A stretch of 32,097 bases of DNA from CAMQVM01 sp044433365 (GTDB lineage Bacteria > Bacteroidota > Bacteroidia > Bacteroidales > Rikenellaceae): assembly GCA_044433365.1 (NCBI GenBank), contig JAWXTR010000022.1, forward strand, positions 1-32,097, given 5' to 3'. Position numbers and translations under genes: made by a program. How positions within the stretch are numbered: the first letter of the stretch is position 1; every line of letters begins with the position of its first letter. The notes beneath the pieces were generated by a model, which saw nothing but the letters and a program-made list of their open reading frames with translations, was not told the origin of the DNA and searched no databases. Of this stretch, positions 23,671 to 32,097 are shown piece by piece.

Positions 23671-23928
23671 CTACTCTTGTGGTAATACAGAAACAAATGA
23701 TTTTCCGTTAACTCTTTTTCTGAAAGAGATAGTACCATCACAAAGTGCGAAAAGAGTGTGATCTTTACCCATTCCAACATTTTCGCCTGCATTGTGAACT
23801 GTACCTCTTTGACGTACTATGATGTTACCTGCTTTAGCAAATTGTCCTCCGAATAGTTTAACACCTAAACGCTTGCTTTCTGATTCACGACCATTTCGTG
23901 AACTACCTACACCTTTTTTGTGTGCCAT
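23671..23928 (-). CDS. rpmA: 50S ribosomal protein L27
   Basis: Large-subunit protein whose N-terminal tail reaches the peptidyl-transferase centre. The 85 residues begin AHKKGVGSSRNGRES after the initiator Met, so no cleaved N-terminal extension is present. The conserved GGQFAKAGNIIVRQRGT follows. It lies 21 bp after rplU in the standard order. Confidence 0.97.
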   Translation of the reverse strand: MAHKKGVGSSRNGRESESKRLGVKLFGGQFAKAGNIIVRQRGTVHNAGENVGMGKDHTLFALCDGTISFRKRVNGKSFVSVLPQE

Positions 23929-23949
23929 TTCTAATAGATGTTTTAATGA

Positions 23950-24261
23950 TTAACCAATAATTTCTTCGATTAGCACCTGAGTTAAGCATTGGCGGTGACC
24001 ATTCTTAACACGATAGCCTTTTCTTCTTTTCTTTTTGAAAACGATAACCTTGTCATCTTTAAGATGCTGAAGAATTTTCACTTTCACTTGAGCGCCTTCT
24101 ACAACAGGTGCACCCACTTTAACCTGACCGTCATTTTCTAGTAGCAGGACTGACTCGAAGCTCATAGATGAATCAACTTCACCTTTAAGACGGTGTACAT
24201 AGAGCTTACGACCTTGTTCAGCTTTAAATTGCTGACCTGCGATTTCTACAATTGCGTACAT
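23950..24261 (-). CDS. rplU: 50S ribosomal protein L21
   Basis: Large-subunit protein that binds 23S rRNA. The 103 residues begin MYAIVEIAGQQFKAEQGRKLYV and contain the conserved KKRRKGYRVKNGHRQ near the C-terminus. It is the first gene of rplU-rpmA and has its own promoter. Confidence 0.97.
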   Translation of the reverse strand: MYAIVEIAGQQFKAEQGRKLYVHRLKGEVDSSMSFESVLLLENDGQVKVGAPVVEGAQVKVKILQHLKDDKVIVFKKKRRKGYRVKNGHRQCLTQVLIEEIIG

Positions 24262-24338
24262 TAATTATTTAATTAAATGGTTATATAGGAAAAGTATTGA
24301 AATTCAATTTTTTGAACTCTCCTACATTTATACGGGCA

Positions 24339-24370
24339 CAAAGGTAAGATATTAAATTGAATATACCAAA
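24339..24370 (-). promoter_or_regulatory. Promoter of rplU-rpmA
   Basis: On the minus strand TACCTTTG (24339-24346) and TTTG (24367-24370) are 20 bp apart. The leader of about 70 bases is typical of ribosomal protein operons. Confidence 0.75.
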
Positions 24371-24413
24371 TTATTTTATATTTTTTTGTCAAAAAATCGT
24401 AATTTTCAAAGCT

Positions 24414-25685
24414 TTAACTATTTTCAAGAATCTGGTAGGCTCCGTTATCTGCCATTGTAGCGTTGCTATTGCGCTGGTAGAAGCGGATACCCATGGCAAT
24501 TCCCACCATTATCAGATGGTCGGTAATATCGGCAACTGTGCGTTCGTATTCCACCCAAACTTTTGTGCGTGTAAAGCCGTAAATCTCCATCGGTAGCCCT
24601 GTATCTTGCATTACCAGATATCGAACGGCTAGTGTCATATCTTGATTAACGGCACTATTATTTCGTAGATATGCCTCAGTATAGGCTCTGAAAAGTGAAC
24701 TATTTGAGGTGGATTCTGTTTCAAAAGGTGCATTAACCTTTAACTCCATTATTTTTTCGAAAATTTTTGATGTAAGAGGGCTGTTTTTTAGCTCTTCGAG
24801 TTTCTCATTTTCGATAATTTTGACCGAATTTAGGTCGATAAATAGCTGACGTTTAAAGCGACGACCTGTATCTTCAAACATTCCTCGCCAATTTACAATT
24901 GATTCACTTACAATTGTATATACAGGTAGAGTAGTATAGGTTTTATCCCAATTTTTAATCTTTACGTAGTTAATATTTAACTCCTCGACAGTACCACTAA
25001 TATTGCGTGCTGGGATTTCAATCCAATCTCCAAGGCGAACCATATCTTGAGTAGAGAGCTGAACAGAAGCTATAAAACCCAATATCACATCTTTAAAGAC
25101 CAACGTAATAATTGCAGCAGAGGCGGCAAATCCAGTAAAGAATTTGCCAAATGGCACCTCAAATACCACTATCATGGCTGAAATTACAGCCACTAATACC
25201 AAAATAATTTTTATAGTTTGTATATAACTTTTAATACTCTTCTCTTTGGAGCGAGGTTTGGTGTTGTAGATGTCGTGAAGTGCATCGAGAAACGAAAATG
25301 CCATTAAAGTTATGTAAAAAACTGCTAATAGCTTGGCAGTAACCGTACCTATATATATAAACACATCGTTAAATCCTGTAAAAAGCAGTTCAATGATGTA
25401 GACCATCAGTAGTGATACTAAAAATCTAATTGAATTGCGAAAAAAGTTGCGACGAGAAAGAAAATCGTCCCATTGAGTTGCTGTTTTGGAAGCTATTTTA
25501 TGAACAAAACGCAGCGTAATGTGGTTAAAAGTATAATCTATAATCACTATTATAAGATATAGTGCTACAAGTGATATTAGAAATGTAAGAACGTCACTAA
25601 AGAATATGGGAACCCCATTTGAGATTAAAAAATCTTCAATATTTTGAATAATATAAAATTTAGCAGAACCACCTAAGCTTTCCAT
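24414..25685 (-). CDS. MscS-family mechanosensitive ion channel
   Basis: Membrane channel that opens under tension and releases solutes during osmotic downshock. The 423-residue protein has about five N-terminal membrane segments (LTFLISLVALYLIIVIID, FLVSLLMVYIIELLF, IGTVTAKLLAVFYITLMAF, IIKIILVLVAVISAMIVVF-like, and the pore helix). The pore-lining stretch GFAASAAIITLVFKDVILGFIASVQL is followed by the beta domain with DMVRLGDWIEIPARNISGTVEELN. Length and layout resemble YbdG-like members rather than the shorter classical MscS. It is a single gene with its own promoter; the AT-rich repeats at 25687-25716 lie in its leader. Confidence 0.9.
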   Translation of the reverse strand: MESLGGSAKFYIIQNIEDFLISNGVPIFFSDVLTFLISLVALYLIIVIIDYTFNHITLRFVHKIASKTATQWDDFLSRRNFFRNSIRFLVSLLMVYIIELLFTGFNDVFIYIGTVTAKLLAVFYITLMAFSFLDALHDIYNTKPRSKEKSIKSYIQTIKIILVLVAVISAMIVVFEVPFGKFFTGFAASAAIITLVFKDVILGFIASVQLSTQDMVRLGDWIEIPARNISGTVEELNINYVKIKNWDKTYTTLPVYTIVSESIVNWRGMFEDTGRRFKRQLFIDLNSVKIIENEKLEELKNSPLTSKIFEKIMELKVNAPFETESTSNSSLFRAYTEAYLRNNSAVNQDMTLAVRYLVMQDTGLPMEIYGFTRTKVWVEYERTVADITDHLIMVGIAMGIRFYQRNSNATMADNGAYQILENS

Positions 25686-25686
25686 T

Positions 25687-25716
25687 AGTAAATTATGAAT
25701 TATGAATTATGAATTA
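25687..25716. repeat. AATTATG tandem repeat in the mscS-like leader
   Basis: Three copies of AATTATG followed by AATTAAG; same family as the AT-rich tracts near rimM and at 9327. Confidence 0.7.
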
Positions 25717-25731
25717 AGCAAAAATTCGCTG

Positions 25732-25763
25732 CAAAATTACTGCAATTAATCATTAAAAACAAA
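25732..25763 (-). promoter_or_regulatory. Promoter of the mechanosensitive channel gene
   Basis: On the minus strand TAATTTTG (25732-25739) and TTTG (25760-25763), 20 bp apart. Confidence 0.65.
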
Positions 25764-25823
25764 AATAATTTGTAGATATTTTGGATTAATTTCTAAATAA
25801 TTATCATTAGATTAGGTTATAAA

Positions 25824-25854
25824 TTGAAAAAATTAAAAAAATAGTGTATATTTG
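25824..25854 (+). promoter_or_regulatory. Promoter of secDF
   Basis: TTG (25824-25826) and TATATTTG (25847-25854), 20 bp apart. It leaves a leader of almost 100 bases, in which TACAAGT (25862-25868) can pair with ACTTGTA about 40 bases downstream. Confidence 0.72.
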
Positions 25855-25957
25855 CACGTTAGTACAAGTGGTTTATTAGGCTCTTTATAGGGTGTTTTGA
25901 CTTGTATTTTATTGACTACAAACAAATTAAAGAAAATAAATTAATTAAATAAATAGT

Positions 25958-28891
25958 ATGCAAAACAAAGGTGCTTTAAAATTTTTGGCAATTGTGCTTG
26001 CGTTAGCTTGTCTTTACCAGCTTTCGTTTACATTTGTCACTAAACAGGTAGAGAGCACTGCTCGTGAAATTTCAATGGGAGATCCTGTTGCAGAGCAGGC
26101 CTATCTGGATTCGATGAAAACAGAGACGGTTTATAACTTAGGATTGGTGCACTACACCTATGCTGAGGTTAAATCAAAAGAGATTAACTTAGGTCTTGAC
26201 CTTAAAGGTGGTATGAACGTAATGCTTGAGATTTCGGAGGAGGATGTTCTTCGTGCGCTTTCTGGCAACAACTCAGACCCACTATTTAATGAGGCTTTAG
26301 TTGAGGCAAGAGAAGAGGCTAAAATTAGCGGTGGTGACTACATCACTCTTTTTGCCCGTGCTTACAACAAAAAAGATTCTGAGGGTCTCTCTCGTATTTT
26401 TTCTACTTACGATCTTCGTGAGTCGGTAAATACAAGTATGACAAATGCTCAAGTTGTAGATGTTCTTCGCAAACAGACTGACGATGCAATTGCTAACTCT
26501 TATAACGTTCTTCGTAATCGTATCGACCGTTTTGGTGTAACTCAGCCAAATATCCAACGTCTTGAGAACTCTGGTCGTATTCTTGTAGAGCTTCCAGGTG
26601 TAAAAGAGCCTGAGCGTGTGCGTAAACTGCTTCAAGGTAGTGCATCGTTAGAGTTTTGGCCTACATACGACAATACGGAGATTCTACCTCTTCTTCAACA
26701 GGTAAACTCTCGTCTTGTAACTTTAAATGAGGCTACTGAGAGTAAAGAAGAGAAAGCTGCTTCAGCTATAGACTCTCTAATCCAAGATTCTACGCTAATG
26801 GCTGAAGATTATGCTAAACAGATGCCTCTATTTAGATATCTTTCACCACTTGTAGATCCTCAAACTGGTTCTGCTTATTCTGGTCCATCTGTAGGTAATG
26901 CACTTGCGATTGATACAGCAAAAATTAACACTATTTTTGCTACACCTCAAATTAAATCGCTACTTCCACGTGATTTAAAATTGATGTGGGGTGTTAAAGC
27001 TATCGACCCTGCTGGTACAGTATTCCAACTTTATGGTATTAGAGTTACTAGCAAAGATGGTGTGGCTCCTCTTGATGGTTCGGCTGTTGCTGAGGCACGT
27101 GCTGAGTATGGTCAGACAGGTTCGGCTGCTGAGGTATCTATGATTATGAATGGTCAAGGTGCTCGTGAGTGGTCTCGTCTTACTGCCGACAATATTGGAA
27201 AATGTATCGCTATCGCTCTTGATGGTTATGTATATTCTGCTCCTCGTGTAAATGGCGAAATCTCTGGCGGTCGTTCTAGTATCACAGGTAACTTTACAAT
27301 TAGTGAAGCTACTGACCTTGCTATCGTACTTAAATCAGGTAAACTTCCTGCACCTGCTCGTATTATTCAAGAGGCTGTTGTTGGTCCTACTCTAGGTCAA
27401 GAGTCTGTTGATTCAGGTATGATGTCGTTCTTACTAGCATTTGGTCTTGTACTTATATACATGGCTATCTACTATAACAAAGCTGGTATAGTTGCAAGTA
27501 TTGCACTTGTTGCCAATCTTTTCTTCCTATTTGGTGTGCTTGCATCGTTTGGTGCAGTTCTTACACTTCCAGGTATTGCAGGTATCGTTCTTACAATGGG
27601 TATGGCGGTGGATGCCAACGTTATTATCTTTGAGCGTATTAAAGAGGAGGTTCGTTTAGGTAAAAATGTATCGCTTTCTATTAGAGATGGTTTTAGCAAC
27701 GCATATTCGGCTATTATCGATGGTAACGCAACTACTCTTATCACTGGTATCGTACTGTTTATCTTCGGTTCTGGTCCAGTTCAAGGTTTTGCAACAACTC
27801 TTATTATTGGTATTATCACCTCTCTATTCTGTGCGGTATTTATCACACGTCTAATCTTTGTTTCGCTTATTGCTAAAGGTGTTAACCTTAAATTCTCGAA
27901 TAAAGCTACTGAGTCGTTCCTAGCAAATACTAAATATGAGTTCTTAAATATTCGTAAGTATGCTTACATGGTTTCGGCTTCGATTATAGTAATAATTTGT
28001 GCTTCATTCCTTATAAAAGGTATGAGTTATGGTGTAGATTTCTCTGGTGGTCGTGCTTATGTAGTACGTTTTGATGAAAAACAGTCTGATGAGCAAGTTC
28101 GTAGTGCTATTTCTACAGTATTTACTGATGGTTTTGAGGTTAAACAGTATGGTAATGAGGATCAAATTCGTATTGTAACTCAATATAAATTCGATGATAA
28201 TGGCGAAGAGGTTACAGACGAAATCAACAAAATGATGTATGATGCTCTTCTACCTCTTTACAACACAAAACTATCGTTTGAGGAGTTTGCAACAAACAAC
28301 AACATATATGGTATTGTTAGTGCTGATAAAGTTGGACCTTCAGTAGCAAACGACATTAAACGCAATGCTATAATTGCAGTGCTTCTTTCGCTAGTTATGA
28401 TTGGTCTTTATATCGCTGCACGTTTCCGTAGCTGGGAGTGGGCACTTGGCGGTATTGTAGCACTTCTACATGATGCTTTCATCACAATTGGTGTGTTCTC
28501 TATATTCTGGGGTATTCTTCCTTTCAGTTTAGATGTTGACCAGTCGTTTATCGCTGCAATCTTGACAATTATTGGTTACTCTATCAATGATACGGTGATT
28601 AACTTCGACCGTATTCGTGAATATAGAACTCTATATCCAAAACGTCCATTGACCGACAATATCAACTCTGCAATCAACTCAACTCTTGCACGTACAATCA
28701 ACACTTCTGGTACAACTTTCGTAGTACTTCTTGCAATCTTTATCTTTGGTGGTGAGGTTATTCGTGGATTTGTATTTGCATTGATGTTTGGTGTATTTGT
28801 AGGTACATTCTCATCAATTTTTGTTGCGACTCCAGTTGCATACGATTTGATGAACTACCGAAACAAAAAGAAAAACAAACAAACTGTTTAA
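25958..28891 (+). CDS. secDF: SecD/SecF fusion protein translocase subunit
   Basis: Uses the proton gradient to help pull preproteins through SecYEG. The 977-residue fusion of SecD and SecF is the usual Bacteroidota form. The SecD part has TM1 (8-27), the NLGLDLKGGMNVML motif (77-90), a large periplasmic domain, and the membrane block with MGMAVDANVIIFERIKEE. The SecF part begins near residue 667 with its own first membrane segment, then GVDFSGGRAYVVRF and IGYSINDTVINFDRIRE. Both proton-path Asp/Arg motifs are intact. The promoter is just upstream and a terminator follows. Confidence 0.97.
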   Translation: MQNKGALKFLAIVLALACLYQLSFTFVTKQVESTAREISMGDPVAEQAYLDSMKTETVYNLGLVHYTYAEVKSKEINLGLDLKGGMNVMLEISEEDVLRALSGNNSDPLFNEALVEAREEAKISGGDYITLFARAYNKKDSEGLSRIFSTYDLRESVNTSMTNAQVVDVLRKQTDDAIANSYNVLRNRIDRFGVTQPNIQRLENSGRILVELPGVKEPERVRKLLQGSASLEFWPTYDNTEILPLLQQVNSRLVTLNEATESKEEKAASAIDSLIQDSTLMAEDYAKQMPLFRYLSPLVDPQTGSAYSGPSVGNALAIDTAKINTIFATPQIKSLLPRDLKLMWGVKAIDPAGTVFQLYGIRVTSKDGVAPLDGSAVAEARAEYGQTGSAAEVSMIMNGQGAREWSRLTADNIGKCIAIALDGYVYSAPRVNGEISGGRSSITGNFTISEATDLAIVLKSGKLPAPARIIQEAVVGPTLGQESVDSGMMSFLLAFGLVLIYMAIYYNKAGIVASIALVANLFFLFGVLASFGAVLTLPGIAGIVLTMGMAVDANVIIFERIKEEVRLGKNVSLSIRDGFSNAYSAIIDGNATTLITGIVLFIFGSGPVQGFATTLIIGIITSLFCAVFITRLIFVSLIAKGVNLKFSNKATESFLANTKYEFLNIRKYAYMVSASIIVIICASFLIKGMSYGVDFSGGRAYVVRFDEKQSDEQVRSAISTVFTDGFEVKQYGNEDQIRIVTQYKFDDNGEEVTDEINKMMYDALLPLYNTKLSFEEFATNNNIYGIVSADKVGPSVANDIKRNAIIAVLLSLVMIGLYIAARFRSWEWALGGIVALLHDAFITIGVFSIFWGILPFSLDVDQSFIAAILTIIGYSINDTVINFDRIREYRTLYPKRPLTDNINSAINSTLARTINTSGTTFVVLLAIFIFGGEVIRGFVFALMFGVFVGTFSSIFVATPVAYDLMNYRNKKKNKQTV

Positions 28892-29209
28892 TCTTATGTA
28901 AACGTTAAACAGTTGTTATACTGATATTTAAAGAGTCTATTTATAGTTTTAAAAACTATAAATAGACTCTTTTCCCTTTTATTGTTTTTGTCCAATTTTT
29001 AGTTACTGTAGCATATAAAATCAACTAAAATTTAATCTATTTAATAAAAACTTATAATTTTTCAAAAAAATGCTTCTAATTTTTAATAAAAGAAATGTTT
29101 AGTAAGTGTAATTTTTCAGAAATAGATAGTATTGGTTTCAATTTGTTACTTTTTGTGTTAACTTATTGATACATTGCAATTAAAATTTGGCATTAACCCA
29201 AAAAAACAT
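28892..29209. other. Intergenic region between secDF and the symporters
   Basis: Contains the secDF terminator and about 230 bp of AT-rich sequence in which no gene, repeat family or regulatory dyad was recognised. Confidence 0.6.
28932..28975 (+). terminator. Terminator of secDF
   Basis: AGAGTCTATTTATAGTTTT (28932-28950) pairs perfectly with 28952-28970 and is followed by TTTTCCCTTTT. Confidence 0.88.
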
Positions 29210-29217
29210 TACTTTTG
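29186..29217 (+). promoter_or_regulatory. Promoter of the symporter pair
   Basis: TTTG (29186-29189) and TACTTTTG (29210-29217), 20 bp apart. It overlaps an alternative TTG start at 29215 and so argues for the ATG at 29239. Confidence 0.75.
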
Positions 29218-29238
29218 CCTCAAAATAATTTAAAAACT

Positions 29239-30585
29239 ATGGATAATAGAGGATCATTTAATAGCAACTTTGGAGCTATTGCCGCAGCCGCTGGATCGGC
29301 TATCGGGTTGGGAAATATTTGGAGATTTCCTTATGTCGCTGGAGAGAATGGAGGTGCGGCGTTTATAATTACTTATCTTGCGATAGTGTTAATTATAGGT
29401 GTTCCACTTCTTATGACTGAGTTTTCGCTTGGGCGTATGACACGGAAAAATATTTTCGGTACGTTTCGACAGCTAGCACCTAAAACCCCATGGTATATGG
29501 TGGGCGTAATAGGTATAATTGCCTCTGTAGTTATCCTTTCATTTTATTCCGTAGTTGCGGGTTGGACAATATCCTTCTTAAAACTTTCGCTTACCAACTC
29601 ATTCGCTGGGCTTTCTGCTGCTGAGTTATCAGAAAATTTCTCTTCATTTTTAAATAGCGGTGCTGAACCATTAATATATCTTGTACTGTTTGTAATTCTT
29701 ACAGCGATAATTGTAATTTTGGGTGTTGAAAAGGGTATTGAACGATATAACAAGGTGTTGATGCCTGTTCTATTTTTGATTCTTATCATACTTTCTGTAA
29801 ATTCATTTACTCTAGATGGTATTAAAGAGGGTATGGAGTTTTTGTTTAAGCCTGATTTTTCAAAAATCAATCCAAATGTAGTATTAAGTGCTTTAGGTCA
29901 AGCGTTTTTCTCTATGAGTATAGGTATGGGTTGTATCTTAACATACGGTTCGTATATGCGTAAAGAGGATAGTATCCTTAAAACAGCAGGTTTAGTGGCT
30001 ATATGTGATGTTGCGATTGCTATTTTAGCAGGTATTGCTATTTTTCCAGCTGTATTTACCTTTGGAATCGAGCCAGGTGAGGGTCCTGCGCTAGTGTTTA
30101 TCACTCTTCCAAATATTTTCTCGAAAATGGTTGGAGGCTATATTTTTGCTGTTCTTTTCTTTGTGCTTTTATCGGTTGCAGCCCTTACTTCGTCGGTGTC
30201 GCTTATGGAGGTTACTGTTGCTTACCTTTCTGAGGAGTTAAAAATCAAACGAACTTATGCGGTAATATTGACAACTATTGTAATTATTGCTTTAGGTATT
30301 ATCTGTTCGCTTTCGCAAGTTAGCGGCACTTCACTGATGATTGCAGGGCAGACTGTTTTAGATTTCTTCGACAACTTCTCTTCATCGTATATGCTAACTA
30401 TTAGTGGTTTCTTAATAGTAATCTATGCCGGTTGGTTTATGCCTAAAGAGACGCTTCGTGCAGAGGTTGTAGCAAATAGTAAAATTGCTGAAAATTTCTA
30501 TTCGATTTTCCTTTTCTTACTAAGAATTATTGCCCCAATCGCCATTATATTGGTATTTTTATTTAAAACAAATATTATTAGCTAA
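29239..30585 (+). CDS. Sodium-coupled neurotransmitter/amino-acid symporter (NSS family)
   Basis: Inner-membrane importer that drives uptake of an amino acid or related compound with sodium. The 448 residues begin MDNRGSFNSNFGAIAAAAGS; the first helix carries the family signature GSAIGLGNIWRFPYVAGENGG, with the unwound sodium and substrate site. Eleven or so membrane helices follow, the size of the bacterial MhsT-type members. The ATG at 29239 is chosen because the upstream TTG at 29215 lies inside the promoter. It is followed 5 bp later by a paralogue. The substrate cannot be told; hydrophobic or aromatic amino acids are common for bacterial members. Confidence 0.93.
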   Translation: MDNRGSFNSNFGAIAAAAGSAIGLGNIWRFPYVAGENGGAAFIITYLAIVLIIGVPLLMTEFSLGRMTRKNIFGTFRQLAPKTPWYMVGVIGIIASVVILSFYSVVAGWTISFLKLSLTNSFAGLSAAELSENFSSFLNSGAEPLIYLVLFVILTAIIVILGVEKGIERYNKVLMPVLFLILIILSVNSFTLDGIKEGMEFLFKPDFSKINPNVVLSALGQAFFSMSIGMGCILTYGSYMRKEDSILKTAGLVAICDVAIAILAGIAIFPAVFTFGIEPGEGPALVFITLPNIFSKMVGGYIFAVLFFVLLSVAALTSSVSLMEVTVAYLSEELKIKRTYAVILTTIVIIALGIICSLSQVSGTSLMIAGQTVLDFFDNFSSSYMLTISGFLIVIYAGWFMPKETLRAEVVANSKIAENFYSIFLFLLRIIAPIAIILVFLFKTNIIS

Positions 30586-30590
30586 AGAAA

Positions 30591-31928
30591 ATGCGTAAAG
30601 GTTTTAATTCAAAATTTGGAGCTATAGCAGCAGCTGCTGGCTCTGCTATAGGTCTTGGAAATATATGGCGTTTCCCTTATGTTGCTGGACAAAGTGGTGG
30701 TGGGGCTTTTATATTTATCTACCTGTTAATTATAGTGCTTGTGGGGCTTCCGATGCTTATTTCGGAGTTCTCACTAGGTCGTTACACTCAAAAAAATGTG
30801 TTTGGTACGTTCCGAATGCTTGCTCCTGGTACAAAATGGTATTTAATTGGTGTTTTGGGTATTGTATCGGCGTTTGCAGTGCTTTCGTTTTATGTGGTAG
30901 TTTCGGGATGGACTATGGCGTTTTTGGTCGATGCCTTTAAAGGTACCTATATGAGCATGAATAGTGCTGAAATTACACAGCATTTTAGCTCTTTCTCTCA
31001 AAGTGCAACTGCTCCTCTTCCTTATATTACCCTGTTTCTTATTATTACTGCTATAATCGTAGGATTAGGCGTAGAAAAAGGTATAGAGCGTTTTAATAAG
31101 GTGTTAATGCCTCTTCTTCTTATTATTTTGGTATTACTTTGTATCAACTCTTTCACACTTGATGGTTGGAAAGAGGGTATTGAGTTTATATTTAAGCCAG
31201 ACCTTTCAAAAGTTACAGGCAAAGTGGTGCTTAGTGCATTAGGACAGGTGTTTTTCTCGCTTAGTATCGGTATGGGTACTATGATGACTTACGGTTCGTA
31301 TCTTCGTAAAAAAGATAATATGCTATTTACATCATCGACTGTTGCTATGGCAGATGTCGCTATTGCTCTACTTGCAGGTATAGCTATTTTCCCTGCCGTT
31401 TTCTCGTATGGTATTGAGCCAGGTGAAGGTCCTGCACTTGTGTTTATCACACTTCCAAATATCTTTGCAAAAATGTTTGGGGGCTACTACCTAAGTATGT
31501 TATTCTTTATTCTGCTATTTGTTGCAGCTCTTACTTCGGCAGTTTCGGCTATGGAGGTGGTTATCGCTTTTGTAACAGAAGAGCTAAAGCTAAAACGACG
31601 TACAGCGGTTGCATTAGTCACGATTACACTGCTCATAACAGGTACGCTATGTAGTCTTTCGCAAGTTCCCGACACTGCATTTGCTATAGGTGGAGTGACT
31701 CTATTTGATATTTGTGATACAGGTAGTTCGGTATATTTAATGCCAATAGGAGGATTTTTTATTGTCTTATTTGTGGGTTGGAAATTCTCTAAACAGAATA
31801 TGATAGAAGAACTCTCTTCGGATGGTGCTTACAAAACTGTATATTATCCGTTTTTTAACTTTATCGTTAAGTTTATTGCACCAATTGTTATATCGGTTAT
31901 CTTCCTTTCTCAGATGGGGCTTATTTAA
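30591..31928 (+). CDS. Second NSS-family symporter, tandem paralogue
   Basis: A 445-residue sodium symporter closely similar to the preceding gene along its whole length (both share FNSxFGAIAAAAGSAIGLGN near the start and AIFPAVFxxGIEPGEGPALV in the middle). The two genes are 5 bp apart and certainly cotranscribed, so they arose by tandem duplication and are likely to differ in substrate preference or affinity. Differences at the first helix (AGQSGGGAF here, AGENGGAAF in the first) lie near the substrate site. Prokaryotic NSS proteins work as single proteins, so a heteromer is not required. Confidence 0.93.
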   Translation: MRKGFNSKFGAIAAAAGSAIGLGNIWRFPYVAGQSGGGAFIFIYLLIIVLVGLPMLISEFSLGRYTQKNVFGTFRMLAPGTKWYLIGVLGIVSAFAVLSFYVVVSGWTMAFLVDAFKGTYMSMNSAEITQHFSSFSQSATAPLPYITLFLIITAIIVGLGVEKGIERFNKVLMPLLLIILVLLCINSFTLDGWKEGIEFIFKPDLSKVTGKVVLSALGQVFFSLSIGMGTMMTYGSYLRKKDNMLFTSSTVAMADVAIALLAGIAIFPAVFSYGIEPGEGPALVFITLPNIFAKMFGGYYLSMLFFILLFVAALTSAVSAMEVVIAFVTEELKLKRRTAVALVTITLLITGTLCSLSQVPDTAFAIGGVTLFDICDTGSSVYLMPIGGFFIVLFVGWKFSKQNMIEELSSDGAYKTVYYPFFNFIVKFIAPIVISVIFLSQMGLI

Positions 31929-32097
31929 TTAAGTAGTGTAAAACAATTATTGCCATATTCTTAATAGCACTCTTGGAGCGATATTTTTCACTATTAAATC
32001 TCAATATAGAACCACTATATTTTCGATTCAATAGCAAAAAATCTCATCTCCAATAGCACTTTTAAAAATACACCAATAATTATTTTACCCTACTTAA

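Noticed and set aside
24287..24322. Another copy of the 43-bp element upstream of rplU
   Set aside because: Only TTTTTTGAACTCTCC and a few bases at the other end resemble it; the match is too weak to separate from chance in AT-rich DNA.
25861..25957. Riboswitch or arrest-peptide control in the secDF leader
   Set aside because: Only one short weak stem is visible and there is no small reading frame with an ATG, so nothing beyond an ordinary leader can be supported.
29215..29238. TTG start for the first symporter
   Set aside because: It lies within the promoter; the ATG at 29239 gives the normal N-terminus for the family.

Overview
The window reads as chromosomal DNA of a Bacteroidota bacterium, most likely order Bacteroidales. 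It is AT-rich and carries a SusC/SusD pair, several lipoproteins, a serine-type sulfatase, a fused SecDF, an S16 protein with an Ala/Glu-rich tail, and promoters of the Bacteroidetes type (-7 box TAnnTTTG, and in the better ones TTTG or TTG exactly 20 bp upstream). Species cannot be named from the sequence alone. No phage, integrase, transposase or CRISPR array is visible.

Layout. 1-277: non-coding leader with a helically phased CTGAG repeat array ahead of a GH110 alpha-galactosidase-like lipoprotein (278-2113, +). 2386-4207 (-): rpsP-rimM-coaD. 4349-6603 (-): two SGNH hydrolases, the larger resembling peptidoglycan O-acetylesterase Ape1. 6676-7431 (-): bioC. 7668-9308 (+): a C-terminal processing protease. 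9671-13488 (-): a GH43-like beta-propeller protein downstream of a sulfatase, divergent from 13807-19948 (+): susC, susD and a secreted metallophosphoesterase. Together these five genes look like a small polysaccharide utilization locus for a sulfated glycan. 20238-20311: tRNA-Met. 20759-22935 (-): ahpC-ahpF. 23671-24261 (-): rplU-rpmA. 24414-25685 (-): MscS-type channel. 25958-28891 (+): secDF. 29239-31928 (+): two tandem sodium-coupled amino-acid symporters.

Working together: the SusC/SusD pair would bind and import glycan fragments, the sulfatase and the propeller enzyme would trim them, and the GH110 enzyme (about 7.5 kb away, own promoter) could remove alpha-galactose. ahpC-ahpF is a complete peroxide-detoxifying couple with a dyad upstream that may be its operator. 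The rest is core housekeeping.

The most striking content is non-coding. A 162-bp imperfect palindrome with a 5-bp target duplication (2177-2338) is accompanied by 43-bp copies whose structure is exactly that of the long form after deletion between two internal AAAATCT repeats; two of the short copies also keep perfect 5-bp duplications, and three sit at a stop codon. Two further palindromic repeat families fill 20347-20740, 23245-23480 and 9330-9659, and a fourth, very AT-rich repeat family occupies several intergenic regions.
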